In this document: one piece after another, positions 9,807 to 19,941 of the stretch
How the letters are laid out: each line of letters begins with the position of its first letter
How positions within the stretch are numbered: the first letter of the stretch is position 1
Notes under the pieces: model-generated
What the model saw: only the letters and a program-made list of their open reading frames with translations
What the model was told of the DNA's origin: nothing
Databases searched by the model: none
Made by a program: the position numbers and the translations under genes
DNA from: Pectobacterium sp. A5351
Lineage (GTDB): Bacteria > Pseudomonadota > Gammaproteobacteria > Enterobacterales > Enterobacteriaceae
Direction: 5' to 3'
DNA length: 64,000 bases
NCBI RefSeq assembly: GCF_028335745.1
Contig: NZ_CP116477.1
Span: forward strand, 4,154,001 to 4,218,000

Positions 9807-10611
9807 TAATTATCGTCCCCACGATAAAGCTCAGCCAGTCTGGCGTTTTATGCCAGATAGCAAAATTGACCAAGAGGCCAGCTGGCACATGGAAGTTATT
9901 CATTATGCTAAGCGTTACGGCATCCACCTGGGTTGCGCCGTAGTTCCACATAAAATAACCCAGGCCGGAAGCACCAATCCCCAACCAGAGCAGTACGCCC
10001 CACTGCAAAGTTGTGGTGGGTAATTTATCCAGATTGCCGAAGAACAGCCACGCGGTTATCGTCACGATCGCCGCGCCCAGATAAAACCAGGAAAATGCAC
10101 AGTGCTGCGGTACGGGATAGAGTTCCATCAGGCGCTTATAGCCAACCTGACCTGCGGCAAAACAGACGTTAGCCGCCTGCACCAGCAGGAATCCCCACCA
10201 GAAATGCTCACTCACACCGTGATAGTGGATCACGGCTGCGCCGAATACCGCCAGCAGAGCGCTCATGACATAGCCCCAGCGCAGACGCTGCCGGGCAAGC
10301 AAATCATAAATCAGCGTGACATACAGCGGCGTCATCACCGTAAAGAGTAAAAACTCAGGTACGGTCAGGTACAGGTAGGCCTGGAAGACGAACAGGTACA
10401 TGATACCCAGTTGGCAAGCACCCACTAACAGATACAAGAAAATGACACGTGGCGCATAGCCTCGAAAGCGTAAAAACGGCAAAAACACCACCGCCGCCGC
10501 TGTCAGACGGAACATCGCAGAAAACCAGCTATCAACCTGACCTGCCAGATATTCGCCAATCAGGCTGAATGAAAATGCCCACAAGATAGTGGTAATAGTA
10601 AGTAATGGCAC
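9712..10611 (-). CDS. yigM: EamA-family transporter, YigM (biotin importer) type
   Basis: An inner-membrane protein of 299 aa with about ten hydrophobic segments in two EamA repeats, the architecture of drug/metabolite transporters. E. coli YigM, encoded in the same place next to metR and of the same length, has been characterised as a biotin transporter; orthology is suggested here by synteny and length. The C-terminus is basic and cytoplasmic. The gene converges on metR and the two coding regions overlap by 95 bases. No clear terminator separates them. The substrate assignment rests on orthology and is less certain than the family. Confidence 0.85.
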   Translation of the reverse strand: MPLLTITTILWAFSFSLIGEYLAGQVDSWFSAMFRLTAAAVVFLPFLRFRGYAPRVIFLYLLVGACQLGIMYLFVFQAYLYLTVPEFLLFTVMTPLYVTLIYDLLARQRLRWGYVMSALLAVFGAAVIHYHGVSEHFWWGFLLVQAANVCFAAGQVGYKRLMELYPVPQHCAFSWFYLGAAIVTITAWLFFGNLDKLPTTTLQWGVLLWLGIGASGLGYFMWNYGATQVDAVTLSIMNNFHVPAGLLVNFAIWHKTPDWLSFIVGTIIITSSLWVHQRWVVKRPSQTVSAHKRADAPNE

Positions 10612-10817
10612 AACAACATCCGCTTAGGAAAAAGTCTCGCCATTGTAACGGAGATGACTGAATGAATTTCAGTCAATGTGGTTTACATTAGAGTGAATAA
10701 CGAACAAATGGACGAGTGAATGTCACAATGAGAGAAACGGCATTAAATAACCATTTTCCAAGTAACATTTACACCACCGAATATATTCGGTCAGTGCGAC
10801 GCTTTATCAAATAATTA

Positions 10818-10847
10818 GAGCCTCTTTTCATGAAATAAAAGAGGCTC
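10818..10847 (-). terminator. Terminator after pagP
   Basis: GAGCCTCTTTT at 10818-10828 pairs perfectly with AAAAGAGGCTC at 10837-10847 (11-bp stem, 8-base loop), just downstream of the pagP stop. Confidence 0.85.
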
Positions 10848-10860
10848 GATAACCGAAAAA

Positions 10861-11514
10861 TTAAATCTGCCATCTTAACCAGGCAAAGAAAACATTTCCG
10901 TTATTATATGTGCCAGGGATGTAAGTCGCCTGGAAAGAGAGTTTGTTATAACTTATTGATGCCAGAGGCAGCAATACAGGGATCGGAATATAGTTCCAGT
11001 TGTCACGCATCGTTACGCCAGCCGTAAAACCCAGCCCCAGTTGAAAATCCTGATCGCTGGTTGGCCGCCAGCGCTTTTCATAACCATAGCCACCGATTGG
11101 CTCCCATTTATTAAAGGAATCCTTAAAAGCCATAATATAAAGCCCGTGCCAGTCCCCATCCTTATCCAAACGGGAAACACCGTAGCCCGCGCCCCACGGC
11201 CTTTCATTATATCGATCAGTCTTTTCTTTATCGTACGTCCAGCGGTTATGCCAGGTAATCGCCGGGATATAAATATCGTGGCTTTGCGGCGAATTCCAGG
11301 TCGTAGACAGGTTATTTTTACTTCTCTGCCACCAGCTTTCACTCCGCTTATCCGATGCCAAATCATTGGAATCAACCGCTGTAAGGGTACGGTTAGCCGT
11401 GCTATCCGTATTATTTATCCCTACATTATTTATGCTTTCTGCTGCGTAGCTCAAAAAAGGGACAACGGGTAGTGTACTCAAACTCAGCGTGATTAAAGTT
11501 CGCTTCAAATACAT
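10861..11514 (-). CDS. pagP: Lipid A palmitoyltransferase PagP
   Basis: An outer-membrane beta-barrel enzyme that moves a palmitate chain from phospholipid to lipid A and protects against cationic antimicrobial peptides. The 217 residues open with a signal peptide (about 1-24, ending SYAA), followed by a low-complexity stretch of about 40 residues ([17 protein letters not shown]). The PagP core then begins near [10 protein letters not shown], with conserved segments [14 protein letters not shown] (containing the catalytic histidine), [11 protein letters not shown], and the final aromatic strand [10 protein letters not shown]. coli PagP is about 30 residues shorter; the extra length is the linker after the signal peptide. 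It is alone on its transcript, with its own terminator. It occupies the place where E. coli has trmL next to cysE. PhoP control is likely from the family but I could not identify a convincing PhoP box. Confidence 0.93.
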   Translation of the reverse strand: MYLKRTLITLSLSTLPVVPFLSYAAESINNVGINNTDSTANRTLTAVDSNDLASDKRSESWWQRSKNNLSTTWNSPQSHDIYIPAITWHNRWTYDKEKTDRYNERPWGAGYGVSRLDKDGDWHGLYIMAFKDSFNKWEPIGGYGYEKRWRPTSDQDFQLGLGFTAGVTMRDNWNYIPIPVLLPLASISYNKLSFQATYIPGTYNNGNVFFAWLRWQI

Positions 11515-11733
11515 ATAATGTTCTCTGTAACAGCGTCACGATTCCATTCAAACAAAGGTAATCCAGGCAAAGCTATCCTTGGTCGTTACCAAAATATATA
11601 GTTCAACTTACGCCATCTGCCTATATAAGCGGTAAACTAAAGCAGCCTATTATGAAGGGATAAGTAACAACTTTGCTTAAATAGATAGTGAATTCAGTAC
11701 CGATTTCAGACGTTTCTTAGCAGAAATAGCAAA
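11515..11733. other. Upstream region of pagP and end of cysE transcript
   Basis: About 220 AT-rich bases holding the pagP promoter on the minus strand. A loosely PhoP-box-like string AGTTTACCGCTTA occurs on the minus strand near 11620-11640, but the second half-site is poor. No gene is seen. Confidence 0.4.
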
Positions 11734-11758
11734 AAACCACCTTATTTATCGGTGGTTT
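11734..11758 (-). terminator. Terminator after cysE
   Basis: AAACCACC at 11734-11741 pairs with GGTGGTTT at 11751-11758, preceded on the plus strand by further A residues that give a T run on the minus strand. Confidence 0.75.
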
Positions 11759-11821
11759 ATACTCTGATGAGGAACCGTTCAAGATGGATAGCAAGAGCGG
11801 TGAATCGCCTATGCTGCGGGG

Positions 11822-12643
11822 CTAGATACCATCACCGTATTCAAAGCCACGATTGATGCCGTTGAAATACTGATCCATATCCATAGCAGGTTTATCGCTT
11901 TCCGGTCGACCGACAATACGAGCCGGGACACCTGCCGCCGTCGTGTGTGGAGGAACGGATTGCAGCACGACAGAACCGGCACCAATTTTCGCGCCACAGC
12001 CAACTTCAATGTTCCCCAGAATTTTCGCACCAGCACCAATCATCACGCCTTCACGAATTTTAGGGTGACGATCGCCACTCGTTTTACCCGTACCGCCCAG
12101 CGTCACGGATTGCAGAATAGAGACATCATTTTCAACCACAGCGGTTTCGCCGATCACAATACCTGTCGCATGATCGAGCATGATCCCGCAGCCAATTCTC
12201 GCTGCTGGGTGAATATCGACACCAAAAGAAACCGAGATCTGGTTCTGGAAATAGACCGCCAGTGCTTTACGATCCTGCGACCAAAGCCAGTGGCCAATGC
12301 GGTAAGCCTGTAGTGCATGAAACCCTTTCAGGTAGAGCAGCGGCGTCGAGTATTTATCCACCGCCGGATCGCGCAGGCAGACAGCCTGAATATCGCGCGC
12401 GGCAGAAACGATCATTTGCGGATCGGCGTGGTAGGCTTCTTCCACCACTTCACGAATGGCGATAGCGGGCATGATCGCATTTGCCAGCTTGTTCGCCAGC
12501 ATATAGCTCAGTGCGCTACCCAGGTTCTCGTGCTTCAGCAGCGTGGCATGAAAAAAGCTGGCCAGCATCGGTTCACAGTCTGCGAGACTGCGCGCTTCTG
12601 CTTTGATATTGGTCCAGACCAGTTCCAGTTCTTCTGTCGACAT
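11822..12643 (-). CDS. cysE: Serine O-acetyltransferase
   Basis: Makes O-acetylserine from serine and acetyl-CoA, the committed step of cysteine synthesis; 273 aa, as in E. coli. An N-terminal helical domain (about 1-140) is followed by a left-handed beta-helix of hexapeptide repeats (IHPAARIGCGIMLDHATGIV onward), containing the catalytic histidines in DHATG and DRHPKI. The C-terminal tail ending EYGDGI has the terminal isoleucine that plugs the O-acetylserine sulfhydrylase active site in the cysteine synthase complex. The start MSTEELELVW at 12643 is preferred over the longer frame because it matches the family. It follows gpsA on the same strand but is separated by a palindromic repeat. Confidence 0.97.
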   Translation of the reverse strand: MSTEELELVWTNIKAEARSLADCEPMLASFFHATLLKHENLGSALSYMLANKLANAIMPAIAIREVVEEAYHADPQMIVSAARDIQAVCLRDPAVDKYSTPLLYLKGFHALQAYRIGHWLWSQDRKALAVYFQNQISVSFGVDIHPAARIGCGIMLDHATGIVIGETAVVENDVSILQSVTLGGTGKTSGDRHPKIREGVMIGAGAKILGNIEVGCGAKIGAGSVVLQSVPPHTTAAGVPARIVGRPESDKPAMDMDQYFNGINRGFEYGDGI

Positions 12644-12770
12644 TGCCTTACTCTCCGAGATACCACACACCACAACGTATATCTGTTCTCAAACGGCAGG
12701 CTTAATAGCACCACCGCTCGCATACAAGAAAATGAAGATACTATGAGCCTCCCAGATTAGGAAGCCCAGC

Positions 12771-12898
12771 ATATACTCGTCATACTTCAAGTTTCATGTA
12801 CGTTGGCTACGTTCAGTCACCCGAATCACTTACCTGAGTAAGCTCATCGGGACTCCTTCCCTTGCCGCCTGCCTGAAACTCGAATTATTTAGAGTATA
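12771..12898. repeat. ~128-bp palindromic intergenic repeat, copy 1
   Basis: Begins TATACTCGTCATACTTCAAG and ends AACTCGAATTATTTAGAGTA; the ends are inverted relative to each other. The central part contains ACCTGAGTAAGCTCATCGGG. A second, closely similar copy lies in opposite orientation at 56385-56513. This family of palindromic sequences is common between genes in Pectobacterium, Yersinia and Serratia. It sits between gpsA and cysE and could fold in the mRNA. Confidence 0.88.
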
Positions 12899-12910
12899 GA
12901 ACGACGTGTT

Positions 12911-13930
12911 TTATAATCTGGCGGTTTCGTCTTTACGCGTGCGCCCCAACAGGCTCAGTGCCGCCTCTCGGGCGTCTTTTCCGCAATACAGCACCTGCCA
13001 GAGTTGTTCGGTAATTGGCATTTCAACGCCGTAGCGCTGTGCTAGCGCCAACACCTCTTTCGTATTGCGATATCCTTCAACAACCTGACCAATGCTATCC
13101 TGCGCACTCTGTACATCCATTCCCTGCCCTAGCATCATCCCGAAGCGTCGGTTACGGGACTGATTATCAGTACAGGTCAGCACCAGATCGCCAAGCCCCG
13201 CCATCCCCATGAAGGTCGAGGGATCAGCACCCAGCGCCGTGCCAAGCCGGGTCATTTCCGCCAGCCCGCGGGTGATCAACGCGGTTCGCGCATTAGCGCC
13301 AAACCCAATGCCGTCAGACATCCCGGCACCGATAGCGATGACGTTTTTCACCGCTCCGCCCAGTTGCACGCCGATAAAATCCGGATTGCTGTACACACGG
13401 AAACTTTTCCCACAGTGCAGCAGTCGCTGTAGGTCATCGGCAAATTCACTGTCCGTTGATGCCAGAGCAATCGCCGTTGGCATACCGGCCGCTAATTCTT
13501 TGGCAAATGTCGGACCAGAGACCACCGCAAGCGGAATGGTTTCACCCAACGCTTCGCGGGCAACATCCTGCAATAAACGTCCCGTTTCGGCTTCCAGCCC
13601 TTTTGTCGCCCACACGATACGTGCATCGGCCCGTAAATGCGGTTTCAACTGACGCAGAACATCACCAAACACATGGCTCGGCACCACAACCAGCACGTTT
13701 TTGCTGGCAGCAAGCGCATGGGCCAAATTGGTTTCCAACTGTAGCGAATCGGGGAAAGGGACATCCGGCAGGAAGGCCTGATTACAGCGGGCAGCCTGTA
13801 ACGCCTGAATGTGTGTAGGGTTATGACCCCACAGTACGACTCGATGGCCATTACGCGCCAGCGTAATGGCCAGTGCGGTGCCGTACGAACCGGCACCGAT
13901 GACGGTCATGGAAGCGTCAGACGCGTTCAT
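12911..13930 (-). CDS. gpsA: Glycerol-3-phosphate dehydrogenase [NAD(P)+]
   Basis: Reduces dihydroxyacetone phosphate to sn-glycerol 3-phosphate for phospholipid synthesis; cytoplasmic, 339 aa as usual. The Rossmann motif [10 protein letters not shown] is at residues 12-21; the catalytic lysine is in [13 protein letters not shown], and the C-terminal domain includes [10 protein letters not shown] and GLGDLVLTC. The start codon shares its A with the secB stop (TGATG), so translation is coupled to secB. Order secB-gpsA-cysE is as in E. coli. Confidence 0.97.
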   Translation of the reverse strand: MNASDASMTVIGAGSYGTALAITLARNGHRVVLWGHNPTHIQALQAARCNQAFLPDVPFPDSLQLETNLAHALAASKNVLVVVPSHVFGDVLRQLKPHLRADARIVWATKGLEAETGRLLQDVAREALGETIPLAVVSGPTFAKELAAGMPTAIALASTDSEFADDLQRLLHCGKSFRVYSNPDFIGVQLGGAVKNVIAIGAGMSDGIGFGANARTALITRGLAEMTRLGTALGADPSTFMGMAGLGDLVLTCTDNQSRNRRFGMMLGQGMDVQSAQDSIGQVVEGYRNTKEVLALAQRYGVEMPITEQLWQVLYCGKDAREAALSLLGRTRKDETARL

Positions 13931-14400
13931 CAGGCATCCTGATGCTGCGCAGCGCCTTCACCTTCGGCCTGCTGCTGCAGGTAGTTCATGAACAGCGCAT
14001 CAAAGTTAACTGGTGCCAGGTTCAACTGCGGGAAGGTACCGCGAGAAACCAGGCTGGTGATGCACTCACGTGCGTAAGGGAACAGAATGTTCGGGCAGTA
14101 TGCGCCCAGGCAGTGCGCCAGTTGGGTTCCTTCAATACCGCCAACGGTAAAGATACCACCTTGCTGAACTTCACACAGAAACGCCGTTTCTTCACCCAGA
14201 GAAGCCGTTACGGTCACACGCAGAACAACTTCATAGATGTCATCAGCCAGTTGGCTGGACGCCGTATCCAGATCCAGTTTTACTTCGGGCTGCCATTCCT
14301 GCTGGAACACCTGAGGCGCATTCGGCGCTTCAAAAGAGATATCTTTGGTGTAGATGCGCTGGATTTGGAAAGCCATTTCTGTGTTGTTTTGTTCAGACAT
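13930..14400 (-). CDS. secB: Protein-export chaperone SecB
   Basis: A cytoplasmic tetrameric chaperone that keeps preproteins unfolded and delivers them to SecA; 156 aa. The sequence is collinear with E. coli SecB: N-terminal [33 protein letters not shown] start, the peptide-binding groove strands, and the conserved [11 protein letters not shown] and [17 protein letters not shown] segments. The acidic C-terminal tail continues as in the family. It heads a two-gene unit with gpsA. In E. coli grxC lies directly upstream; here only about 200 bases without a gene separate secB from yibN. Confidence 0.98.
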   Translation of the reverse strand: MSEQNNTEMAFQIQRIYTKDISFEAPNAPQVFQQEWQPEVKLDLDTASSQLADDIYEVVLRVTVTASLGEETAFLCEVQQGGIFTVGGIEGTQLAHCLGAYCPNILFPYARECITSLVSRGTFPQLNLAPVNFDALFMNYLQQQAEGEGAAQHQDA

Positions 14401-14603
14401 GTTAAGTAATACCCTTTTGTTAGATTTTCTTGACGTCTTCCGTCGTCATAAGTAGGCGGACGTCAGCACAGTTCTGTCATTATCGTACTGCAATCAGCCT
14501 GTCGGTTATCCTGCCAAATCGTTGCCATTCTTGCTGCGTATGACTTATCACACTATGACTGATCACACACGGCACGACGAGGATAGTTTTACCACAAACC
14601 GTT

Positions 14604-15035
14604 TTATTTGCCGCGGACTAAAGGCAGATTCTCACCACTCCAGCCAGCCAGGCCGTCTTTCAGTATCTGCACACGCTCAAAGCCCGCTTTGAACAAATTC
14701 TCGGCCGCTTCGCGTGAAGAGAGGCCGTTGGCGCATACCACGATAATCGGTTGCGACTTATGTTTTTCAAGTTCACCTACGCTGCCGTTTTTAATGTCGT
14801 TCGGCAACAGGTTAAATGCGTTGGCAATATGGCCACGGCGATAGTCGTCACGGTTACGGATATCAACGACGACAGCATCTTCTTTATTAATCAGGCGGAT
14901 CGCTTCACCGCGAACCACTTCTTTTACGTTCGACAGTTTACTCTTCACAGTAAGCACGATAACCGCAACCAACAGTGCAACCCAGGAAATGCTCAAAATA
15001 GGGTTCTTGCTAATGAATGGCATAATCTCTTGCAT
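14604..15035 (-). CDS. yibN: Membrane-anchored rhodanese-like protein YibN
   Basis: 143 aa with an N-terminal membrane anchor (about residues 8-27, [18 protein letters not shown]) and a single rhodanese domain (about 40-140). The active-site loop carries a cysteine in [13 protein letters not shown], so sulfurtransferase activity is possible. The frame begins [18 protein letters not shown] and ends ENLPLVRGK, collinear with E. coli YibN, which starts the same way. No strong ribosome binding site is visible before the ATG. Precise role unknown. It is divergent from envC. Confidence 0.92.
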   Translation of the reverse strand: MQEIMPFISKNPILSISWVALLVAVIVLTVKSKLSNVKEVVRGEAIRLINKEDAVVVDIRNRDDYRRGHIANAFNLLPNDIKNGSVGELEKHKSQPIIVVCANGLSSREAAENLFKAGFERVQILKDGLAGWSGENLPLVRGK

Positions 15036-15399
15036 GGGGTGTAACGACTCCCGGATCAGTTAATCAACAAAAATATAAGGTTCCTGAGTATACCTGCGCG
15101 ATACGGCAATTACAGCCAGTAAGCCAACATAGCGTATCGAATCTGCGGCGCGATACCCAAAAATTTCCAGGATAGCGATTTAACGCCATCCCAACACCGA
15201 CGCCAGCCAGAGAGAGCAGGCCACAGAAACTGGCATACCCAATAATGCCATTCCTTCATTTTATGCGCAGAGCTTTCCATTTATCCATTATTGATACGCA
15301 TAGATGCCCGTCTTTGTGCCATGCTTGTCACGTCTGGAAATAGAAATCAGACAAGAGACAACTGGTAAGCCGCTGTTCATCGTGGAATAATTCACCGCT
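15036..15399. other. yibN-envC divergent intergenic region (no gpmM)
   Basis: About 364 bases holding the divergent promoters. E. coli has gpmM (phosphoglycerate mutase) between these genes; I find no recognisable trace. A 49-codon tryptophan-rich open frame on the minus strand (15110-15259) lacks a ribosome binding site and is not called as a gene. Confidence 0.5.
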
Positions 15400-16701
15400 A
15401 TGAGTAAAAACGCGTTATTTGTACAGAGTCGAGTGGCATGTAGCGCCGATCGCCATTTATCCGCATTACAAAGGCTGCTCACCCGCTGCGTCAGCGCACT
15501 CTGCGTTGGCGTTTTGCTGTTGCCCGCGCTCAGCCAGGCGGAAGATAATCAGACACAGCTCAAGACTCTGCAACAAGATATCGCCGCGAAAGAAAAAAGC
15601 GTTCAGGAGCAGCAAAAGCAACGCAGTGCGTTAGTCCAGCAGTTGAAAACGCAGGAGCAGTCTATCTCTCAGGCCAGTCGTCAACTGCATGAAACGCGTA
15701 ATACGCTGTCCACGCTAAATAAAGAATTAACCAGCCTCAGCGCCTCTATCGCAAAACTGCAATCTCAACAGGATAAGCAACAAACGCTGCTCTCCCGTCA
15801 GCTTGACGCTGCTTTCCGGCAAGGCCAGCACAGCGCGCTGCAATTAATGCTGAGCGGAGAGGAAAGCCAGCGCAACGAGCGCATCCTCGCCTACTTCGGC
15901 TACCTGAATGAAGCCCGCCAGAAATCCATCCACGAATTGCAGCAAACCCGCGTGGAGCTGGCTGACCAAAAACATCAGTTGGAACAAAAACAGGCGCAGC
16001 AAAAAACGCTGCTGAGTGACCAACAGCAGCAACAGCAGACGCTGGAGCAGGCGCAGTCCGATCGGAAAAAAACGCTGTCGACGTTGGAAAGTTCGCTGGA
16101 AAAAGATCGGCAGCAGTTGACGGAACTGCGCCAGAATGAAACCCGGTTGCGCGACCAGATCGCTCGCGCCGAGCGAGAAGCGAAAGCCCGCGCCGAACGG
16201 GAAGCACGCGAGGCCGCCAAAGTTCGCGCGAAGGAAGAACAGGCCAAACGCAGTGGCAGCAGCTACAAACCTACAGAAGGTGAACGCTCACTCATGGCTC
16301 GAACCGGCGGTTTAGGGCGGCCTTCAGGTCAAGCCATCTGGCCAGTTAACGGCCGTATCGAACACCGTTTCGGCGAACCACTACAGGGTGAACTACGCTG
16401 GAAAGGCTTGGTGATTGCCGCGCCGGAAGGAACGGAAGTGAAAGCCATCGCCGACGGTACCGTACTGATGGCCGACTGGCTACAAGGCTACGGGCTGGTC
16501 GTGGTGGTGCAGCATGGTAAAGGCGATATGAGCCTGTACGGCTATAACCAAAGCGCATTAGTTTCCGTTGGCGCTCAGGTCAGAGCGGGTCAATCCATTG
16601 CACTGGTCGGCACCAGCGGTGGGCAGAGCCAGCCCGGACTGTATTTCGAAATCCGTCGTCAGGGTCAGGCGGTCAATCCACAACCTTGGCTGGGAAGATA
16701 G
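15400..16701 (+). CDS. envC: Murein hydrolase activator EnvC
   Basis: A periplasmic divisome protein that activates the amidases AmiA and AmiB at the septum under FtsEX control; 433 aa. A signal peptide ends near residue 48 (LLPALSQAE). Two long coiled-coil stretches follow (about 50-270, rich in Q/K/E, with the DAAFRQGQHSALQLMLSGEE turn). The C-terminal LytM/M23 domain (about 320-430) is degenerate: typical zinc ligands are not all present, as expected for an activator rather than a hydrolase. It is followed with only two bases' gap by yibQ, as in E. coli. An upstream extension of the signal peptide relative to E. coli leaves the exact start slightly uncertain. Confidence 0.95.
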   Translation: MSKNALFVQSRVACSADRHLSALQRLLTRCVSALCVGVLLLPALSQAEDNQTQLKTLQQDIAAKEKSVQEQQKQRSALVQQLKTQEQSISQASRQLHETRNTLSTLNKELTSLSASIAKLQSQQDKQQTLLSRQLDAAFRQGQHSALQLMLSGEESQRNERILAYFGYLNEARQKSIHELQQTRVELADQKHQLEQKQAQQKTLLSDQQQQQQTLEQAQSDRKKTLSTLESSLEKDRQQLTELRQNETRLRDQIARAEREAKARAEREAREAAKVRAKEEQAKRSGSSYKPTEGERSLMARTGGLGRPSGQAIWPVNGRIEHRFGEPLQGELRWKGLVIAAPEGTEVKAIADGTVLMADWLQGYGLVVVVQHGKGDMSLYGYNQSALVSVGAQVRAGQSIALVGTSGGQSQPGLYFEIRRQGQAVNPQPWLGR

Positions 16702-16703
16702 TC

Positions 16704-17651
16704 TTGTCATATTTCACCAAAACGCCGTTGTTGGCATTAAGTCTGCTCGCGCTGTCTCCTTTGGCACTGGCAGGAAAACTGTCCATCGTCATCGATGATT
16801 TCGGCTATCGCCCGCATAATGAGAACCAGATTCTGGCGATGCCAACGGCGATTTCCGTCGCGGTATTGCCCAACGCGCCATACGCCCGTGAAATGGCGAC
16901 CAAAGCCCACCAACAAGGGCGAGAAGTCTTGATTCATCTGCCAATGGCCCCGATGAGCAAGCAGCCGCTGGAGCGTGACACGTTACGCCCGGACATGAGC
17001 AGTGACGAAATTCAGCGCATTATTCGCCAGTCGGTCAATAACGTGCCTTACGCCGTGGGGTTGAACAACCATATGGGCAGCGCGATGACCGCCAGCCTGC
17101 CCGGCATGCAAAAAGTCATGCAGGCGCTAAGCGCTTACCAGCTCTATTTCCTCGATAGCATGACCATCGGAAGCAGCCAATCCAGTCAGGCTTCGGCGGG
17201 AACGGGCGTCAAAGTCATCAAACGCAAAGTCTTTTTGGATGATTCGCAAAACGAAGCCGAGATTCGTAAGCAGTTTACCCGCGCGGTGCAAATTGCCCGC
17301 CGCAGCGGTTCCGCCATCGCTATCGGGCATCCGCATCCTTCCACTATCCGCGTCTTACAGCAGATGCTGCCCACGCTGGATGCCGATATTGTCTTAGTCC
17401 GTCCCAGCCAGTTACTGAATGAACCGACGCGGCAGTACGAACCTCAGCCACAGCAACCAGCCAAACCGCGTAATCCATTCCGCGGCATACAACAGTGTCG
17501 GGTCAAGCAGCCGCCGGAACCGATGAAGAACGATGTGTTCTTCAGGCTGGTGAGCAGCAGCATTCAGGAAAGCGCCCCGGTGATGTTTATCAAACACCGC
17601 TGGCAGACCTGGGTGGCACCGGCCGAAACCGAAACGCCCGCGCAGCCGTAA
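16704..17651 (+). CDS. yibQ: Divergent polysaccharide deacetylase family protein YibQ
   Basis: A secreted protein of about 315 aa belonging to the divergent polysaccharide deacetylase (DUF610) family. I place the start at the TTG at 16704, because GGGAAG lies six bases upstream. The product then has a clean signal peptide MSYFTKTPLLALSLLALSPL ending ALA before GKLSIVIDDFGY. Conserved family segments include IDDFGYRPHNE, LPMAPMSKQPLE, NNHMGSAMT and IGHPHPSTI. An alternative TTG at 16686 overlaps envC. The tail after residue 240 is proline/glutamine-rich. It probably acts on the envelope with EnvC; enzymatic activity is unproven. Confidence 0.9.
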   Translation: MSYFTKTPLLALSLLALSPLALAGKLSIVIDDFGYRPHNENQILAMPTAISVAVLPNAPYAREMATKAHQQGREVLIHLPMAPMSKQPLERDTLRPDMSSDEIQRIIRQSVNNVPYAVGLNNHMGSAMTASLPGMQKVMQALSAYQLYFLDSMTIGSSQSSQASAGTGVKVIKRKVFLDDSQNEAEIRKQFTRAVQIARRSGSAIAIGHPHPSTIRVLQQMLPTLDADIVLVRPSQLLNEPTRQYEPQPQQPAKPRNPFRGIQQCRVKQPPEPMKNDVFFRLVSSSIQESAPVMFIKHRWQTWVAPAETETPAQP

Positions 17652-17702
17652 CGCCGAGTGTGCGTTTCCCTTTTGCCATCGCACGAGTTCGTTACGGCGG
17701 GG

Positions 17703-18734
17703 TTATTCTGTACTCCAATTGAGAATAACCTTGCCCGATTGACCCGATCGCATGGCATCAAAGCCTTTTTGAAATGCATCAATGTGAAAGCGGTGGGTGA
17801 TAATCGGTGACAAATCCAGCCCGGACTGAATCAGCGCCGACATTTTGTACCAGGTTTCGAACATTTCCCGTCCGTAGATACCTTTGATAAACAGCCCCTT
17901 AAAAATCACCTCTCCCCAGTCAATCGACATCGGTTCGTGCGGAATACCCAGCATGGCGATGCGCCCACCGTGGTTCATCGCTTTCAGCATGGCGCGAAAG
18001 GCCGATGGCGCACCCGACATCTCTAACCCAATATCAAACCCTTCGGTCATGCCTAGTTCTATCATGACGTCAGCCAGCCTTTCCTCTGCCACATTGACGG
18101 CCCGCGTTGCCCCCATTTTCCTGGCGAGATCCAGACGGTACGCATTCACATCGGTAATCACGACGTTTCTTGCGCCAACGTGGCGACACACCGCTGCTGC
18201 CATCATGCCTATCGGCCCCGCGCCAGCAATCAAGACATCCTCCCCCACTAAATCAAAGGAAAGCGCGGTATGCACCGCGTTGCCGAAGGGATCGAAAATG
18301 GCGGCCAGCTCGTCAGAAATATTGTCGGGAATGCGAAACGCGTTGTAGGCAGGAATCACCAGATATTCTGCGAACGAACCGGGACGATTGACCCCGACGC
18401 CGATGGCATTGCGGCATAAATGACGTCGCCCAGCCCGACAGTTGCGGCAGTAGCCGCAGGTAATATGGCCTTCGCCGGAGACCCTGTCGCCAATATGGAA
18501 ACCGTTAACTTCCTGACCAATCGCGACAATTTCACCAACGTATTCGTGCCCGACGACCATCGGAACGGGAATAGTCTTCTGCGACCATTCGTCCCAGTTA
18601 TAGATATGTACATCCGTTCCGCAGATCGCGCTTTTGCGGATTTTAATCATAATGTCGTTATGTCCGAGCTCCGGCATGGGGGAATCCACCATCCAGATGC
18701 CTTCTTCCGGCCGCAGTTTTGCCAATGCTTTCAT
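17703..18734 (-). CDS. tdh: L-threonine 3-dehydrogenase
   Basis: Oxidises threonine to 2-amino-3-ketobutyrate with NAD+; zinc-dependent medium-chain dehydrogenase, about 343 aa. Catalytic zinc ligands are in [14 protein letters not shown] and GHEYVGE; the structural zinc cysteines are in [18 protein letters not shown]; the NAD-binding motif is [11 protein letters not shown]. The ATG at 18734 starts [14 protein letters not shown] as in the family. The open frame continues upstream through kbl in another phase and is not coding there. Only ten bases separate it from kbl, so the two form the kbl-tdh operon for threonine to glycine conversion. Confidence 0.97.
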   Translation of the reverse strand: MKALAKLRPEEGIWMVDSPMPELGHNDIMIKIRKSAICGTDVHIYNWDEWSQKTIPVPMVVGHEYVGEIVAIGQEVNGFHIGDRVSGEGHITCGYCRNCRAGRRHLCRNAIGVGVNRPGSFAEYLVIPAYNAFRIPDNISDELAAIFDPFGNAVHTALSFDLVGEDVLIAGAGPIGMMAAAVCRHVGARNVVITDVNAYRLDLARKMGATRAVNVAEERLADVMIELGMTEGFDIGLEMSGAPSAFRAMLKAMNHGGRIAMLGIPHEPMSIDWGEVIFKGLFIKGIYGREMFETWYKMSALIQSGLDLSPIITHRFHIDAFQKGFDAMRSGQSGKVILNWSTE

Positions 18735-18744
18735 GACGGTTTCC

Positions 18745-19941
18745 TCAGTTGATAACACCCAGACGTTTGCCCACGCGCACAAAAGCCTCGACGGCAAATT
18801 GGATTTGCTGCGGCGTATGGGCGGCCGACATTTGGGTACGAATACGCGCCTGACCGGGGGGAACAACGGGATAGAAAAAGCCGGCGACGTACACGCCTTC
18901 CCGCTGTAGCGCCTGCGCAAAATCCTGCGCCAGTTGCGCTTCGCCCAGCATGACGGGAATGATGGCGTGATCGGCCCCCGCCAGCGTGAACCCTGCGGCA
19001 GCCATCTTTTCACGGAACAGACGAGCATTTGCCCACAGACGTTCACGCCGTTCGCCACTCTGTTCCAGCAGATCGAGAACGCTGAGCGACGCGGTGACAA
19101 TCGCTGGCGCAAGCGAGTTGGAAAAAAGATAGGGTCGAGATCGCTGGCGCAGCCAGTCGATCACCTCATGCCTGCCCGCCGTATACCCCCCCGACGCGCC
19201 CCCCAGCGCCTTACCTAGCGTCCCGGTAATGATGTCGACGCGATCCATCACCCCACGGTGTTCATGCGTTCCGCGCCCTTGTTCGCCCACAACCCCCACC
19301 GCATGGGAATCATCCACCATCACTAGCGCGTCATAACGATCCGCCAGATCGCAAATCCCCTGCAAATTGGCAATGACGCCATCCATCGAAAACACGCCGT
19401 CAGTGGCGATCATGATGTGCCTTGCCCCTTCCGCTCTCGCCAGTTGTAACTGCGCTTCCAACTGATTCATATCGTTATTGGCATAGCGGTAGCGTCGCGC
19501 CTTCGATAGCCGAATACCATCAATGATTGAGGCATGGTTGAGCGCATCGGAAATAATCGCATCCTCCGGCCCCATCAGCGTTTCAAACAGCCCGCCGTTG
19601 GCATCAAAACAGGAGGAATAGAGAATCGCGTCATCCATTCCCAGAAAATCCGCCAGCTTACGCTCTAGCTGCTTGTGGATATCCTGCGTTCCACAGATGA
19701 AGCGCACCGATGCCATACCGAAACCGTGGCTGTCCAATCCGGCTTTGGCGGCGGCAATCAGTTCCGGGCTGTCCGCCAGACCAAGATAATTATTGGCACA
19801 GAAGTTGAGTAAGCGGTTGCTGTCCATCACCTCGATTTCAGCCTGCTGGGCAGAGGTAATAATGCGTTCCTCCTTGAACACCCCTTCGGTACGTGCAGCC
19901 ATGATTTGTGTAGTAAGTTGTTGATAAAAAGCGGCAGGCAT
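18745..19941 (-). CDS. kbl: 2-amino-3-ketobutyrate CoA ligase
   Basis: PLP enzyme of the alpha-oxoamine synthase family, 398 aa, that cleaves 2-amino-3-ketobutyrate with CoA to glycine and acetyl-CoA, completing threonine breakdown with Tdh. The PLP lysine lies in [18 protein letters not shown]; other conserved parts are [27 protein letters not shown] and [14 protein letters not shown]. It is the first gene of the kbl-tdh unit and is divergent from hldD, as in E. coli. Confidence 0.97.
   Translation of the reverse strand: MPAAFYQQLTTQIMAARTEGVFKEERIITSAQQAEIEVMDSNRLLNFCANNYLGLADSPELIAAAKAGLDSHGFGMASVRFICGTQDIHKQLERKLADFLGMDDAILYSSCFDANGGLFETLMGPEDAIISDALNHASIIDGIRLSKARRYRYANNDMNQLEAQLQLARAEGARHIMIATDGVFSMDGVIANLQGICDLADRYDALVMVDDSHAVGVVGEQGRGTHEHRGVMDRVDIITGTLGKALGGASGGYTAGRHEVIDWLRQRSRPYLFSNSLAPAIVTASLSVLDLLEQSGERRERLWANARLFREKMAAAGFTLAGADHAIIPVMLGEAQLAQDFAQALQREGVYVAGFFYPVVPPGQARIRTQMSAAHTPQQIQFAVEAFVRVGKRLGVIN

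Noticed and set aside
14401..14603. Search for a grxC remnant between secB and yibN
   Set aside because: Only about 200 bases remain and no CPYC-type glutaredoxin motif is seen in any frame.
15110..15259. 49-codon tryptophan-rich frame on the minus strand between yibN and envC
   Set aside because: No ribosome binding site and no recognised family; could be a small protein but sequence alone does not support it.
17701..17730. Inverted repeat GGTTATTCT/AGAATAACC at the tdh end
   Set aside because: It overlaps the last tdh codons, has no T run, and the pairing can be chance; not called as a terminator.
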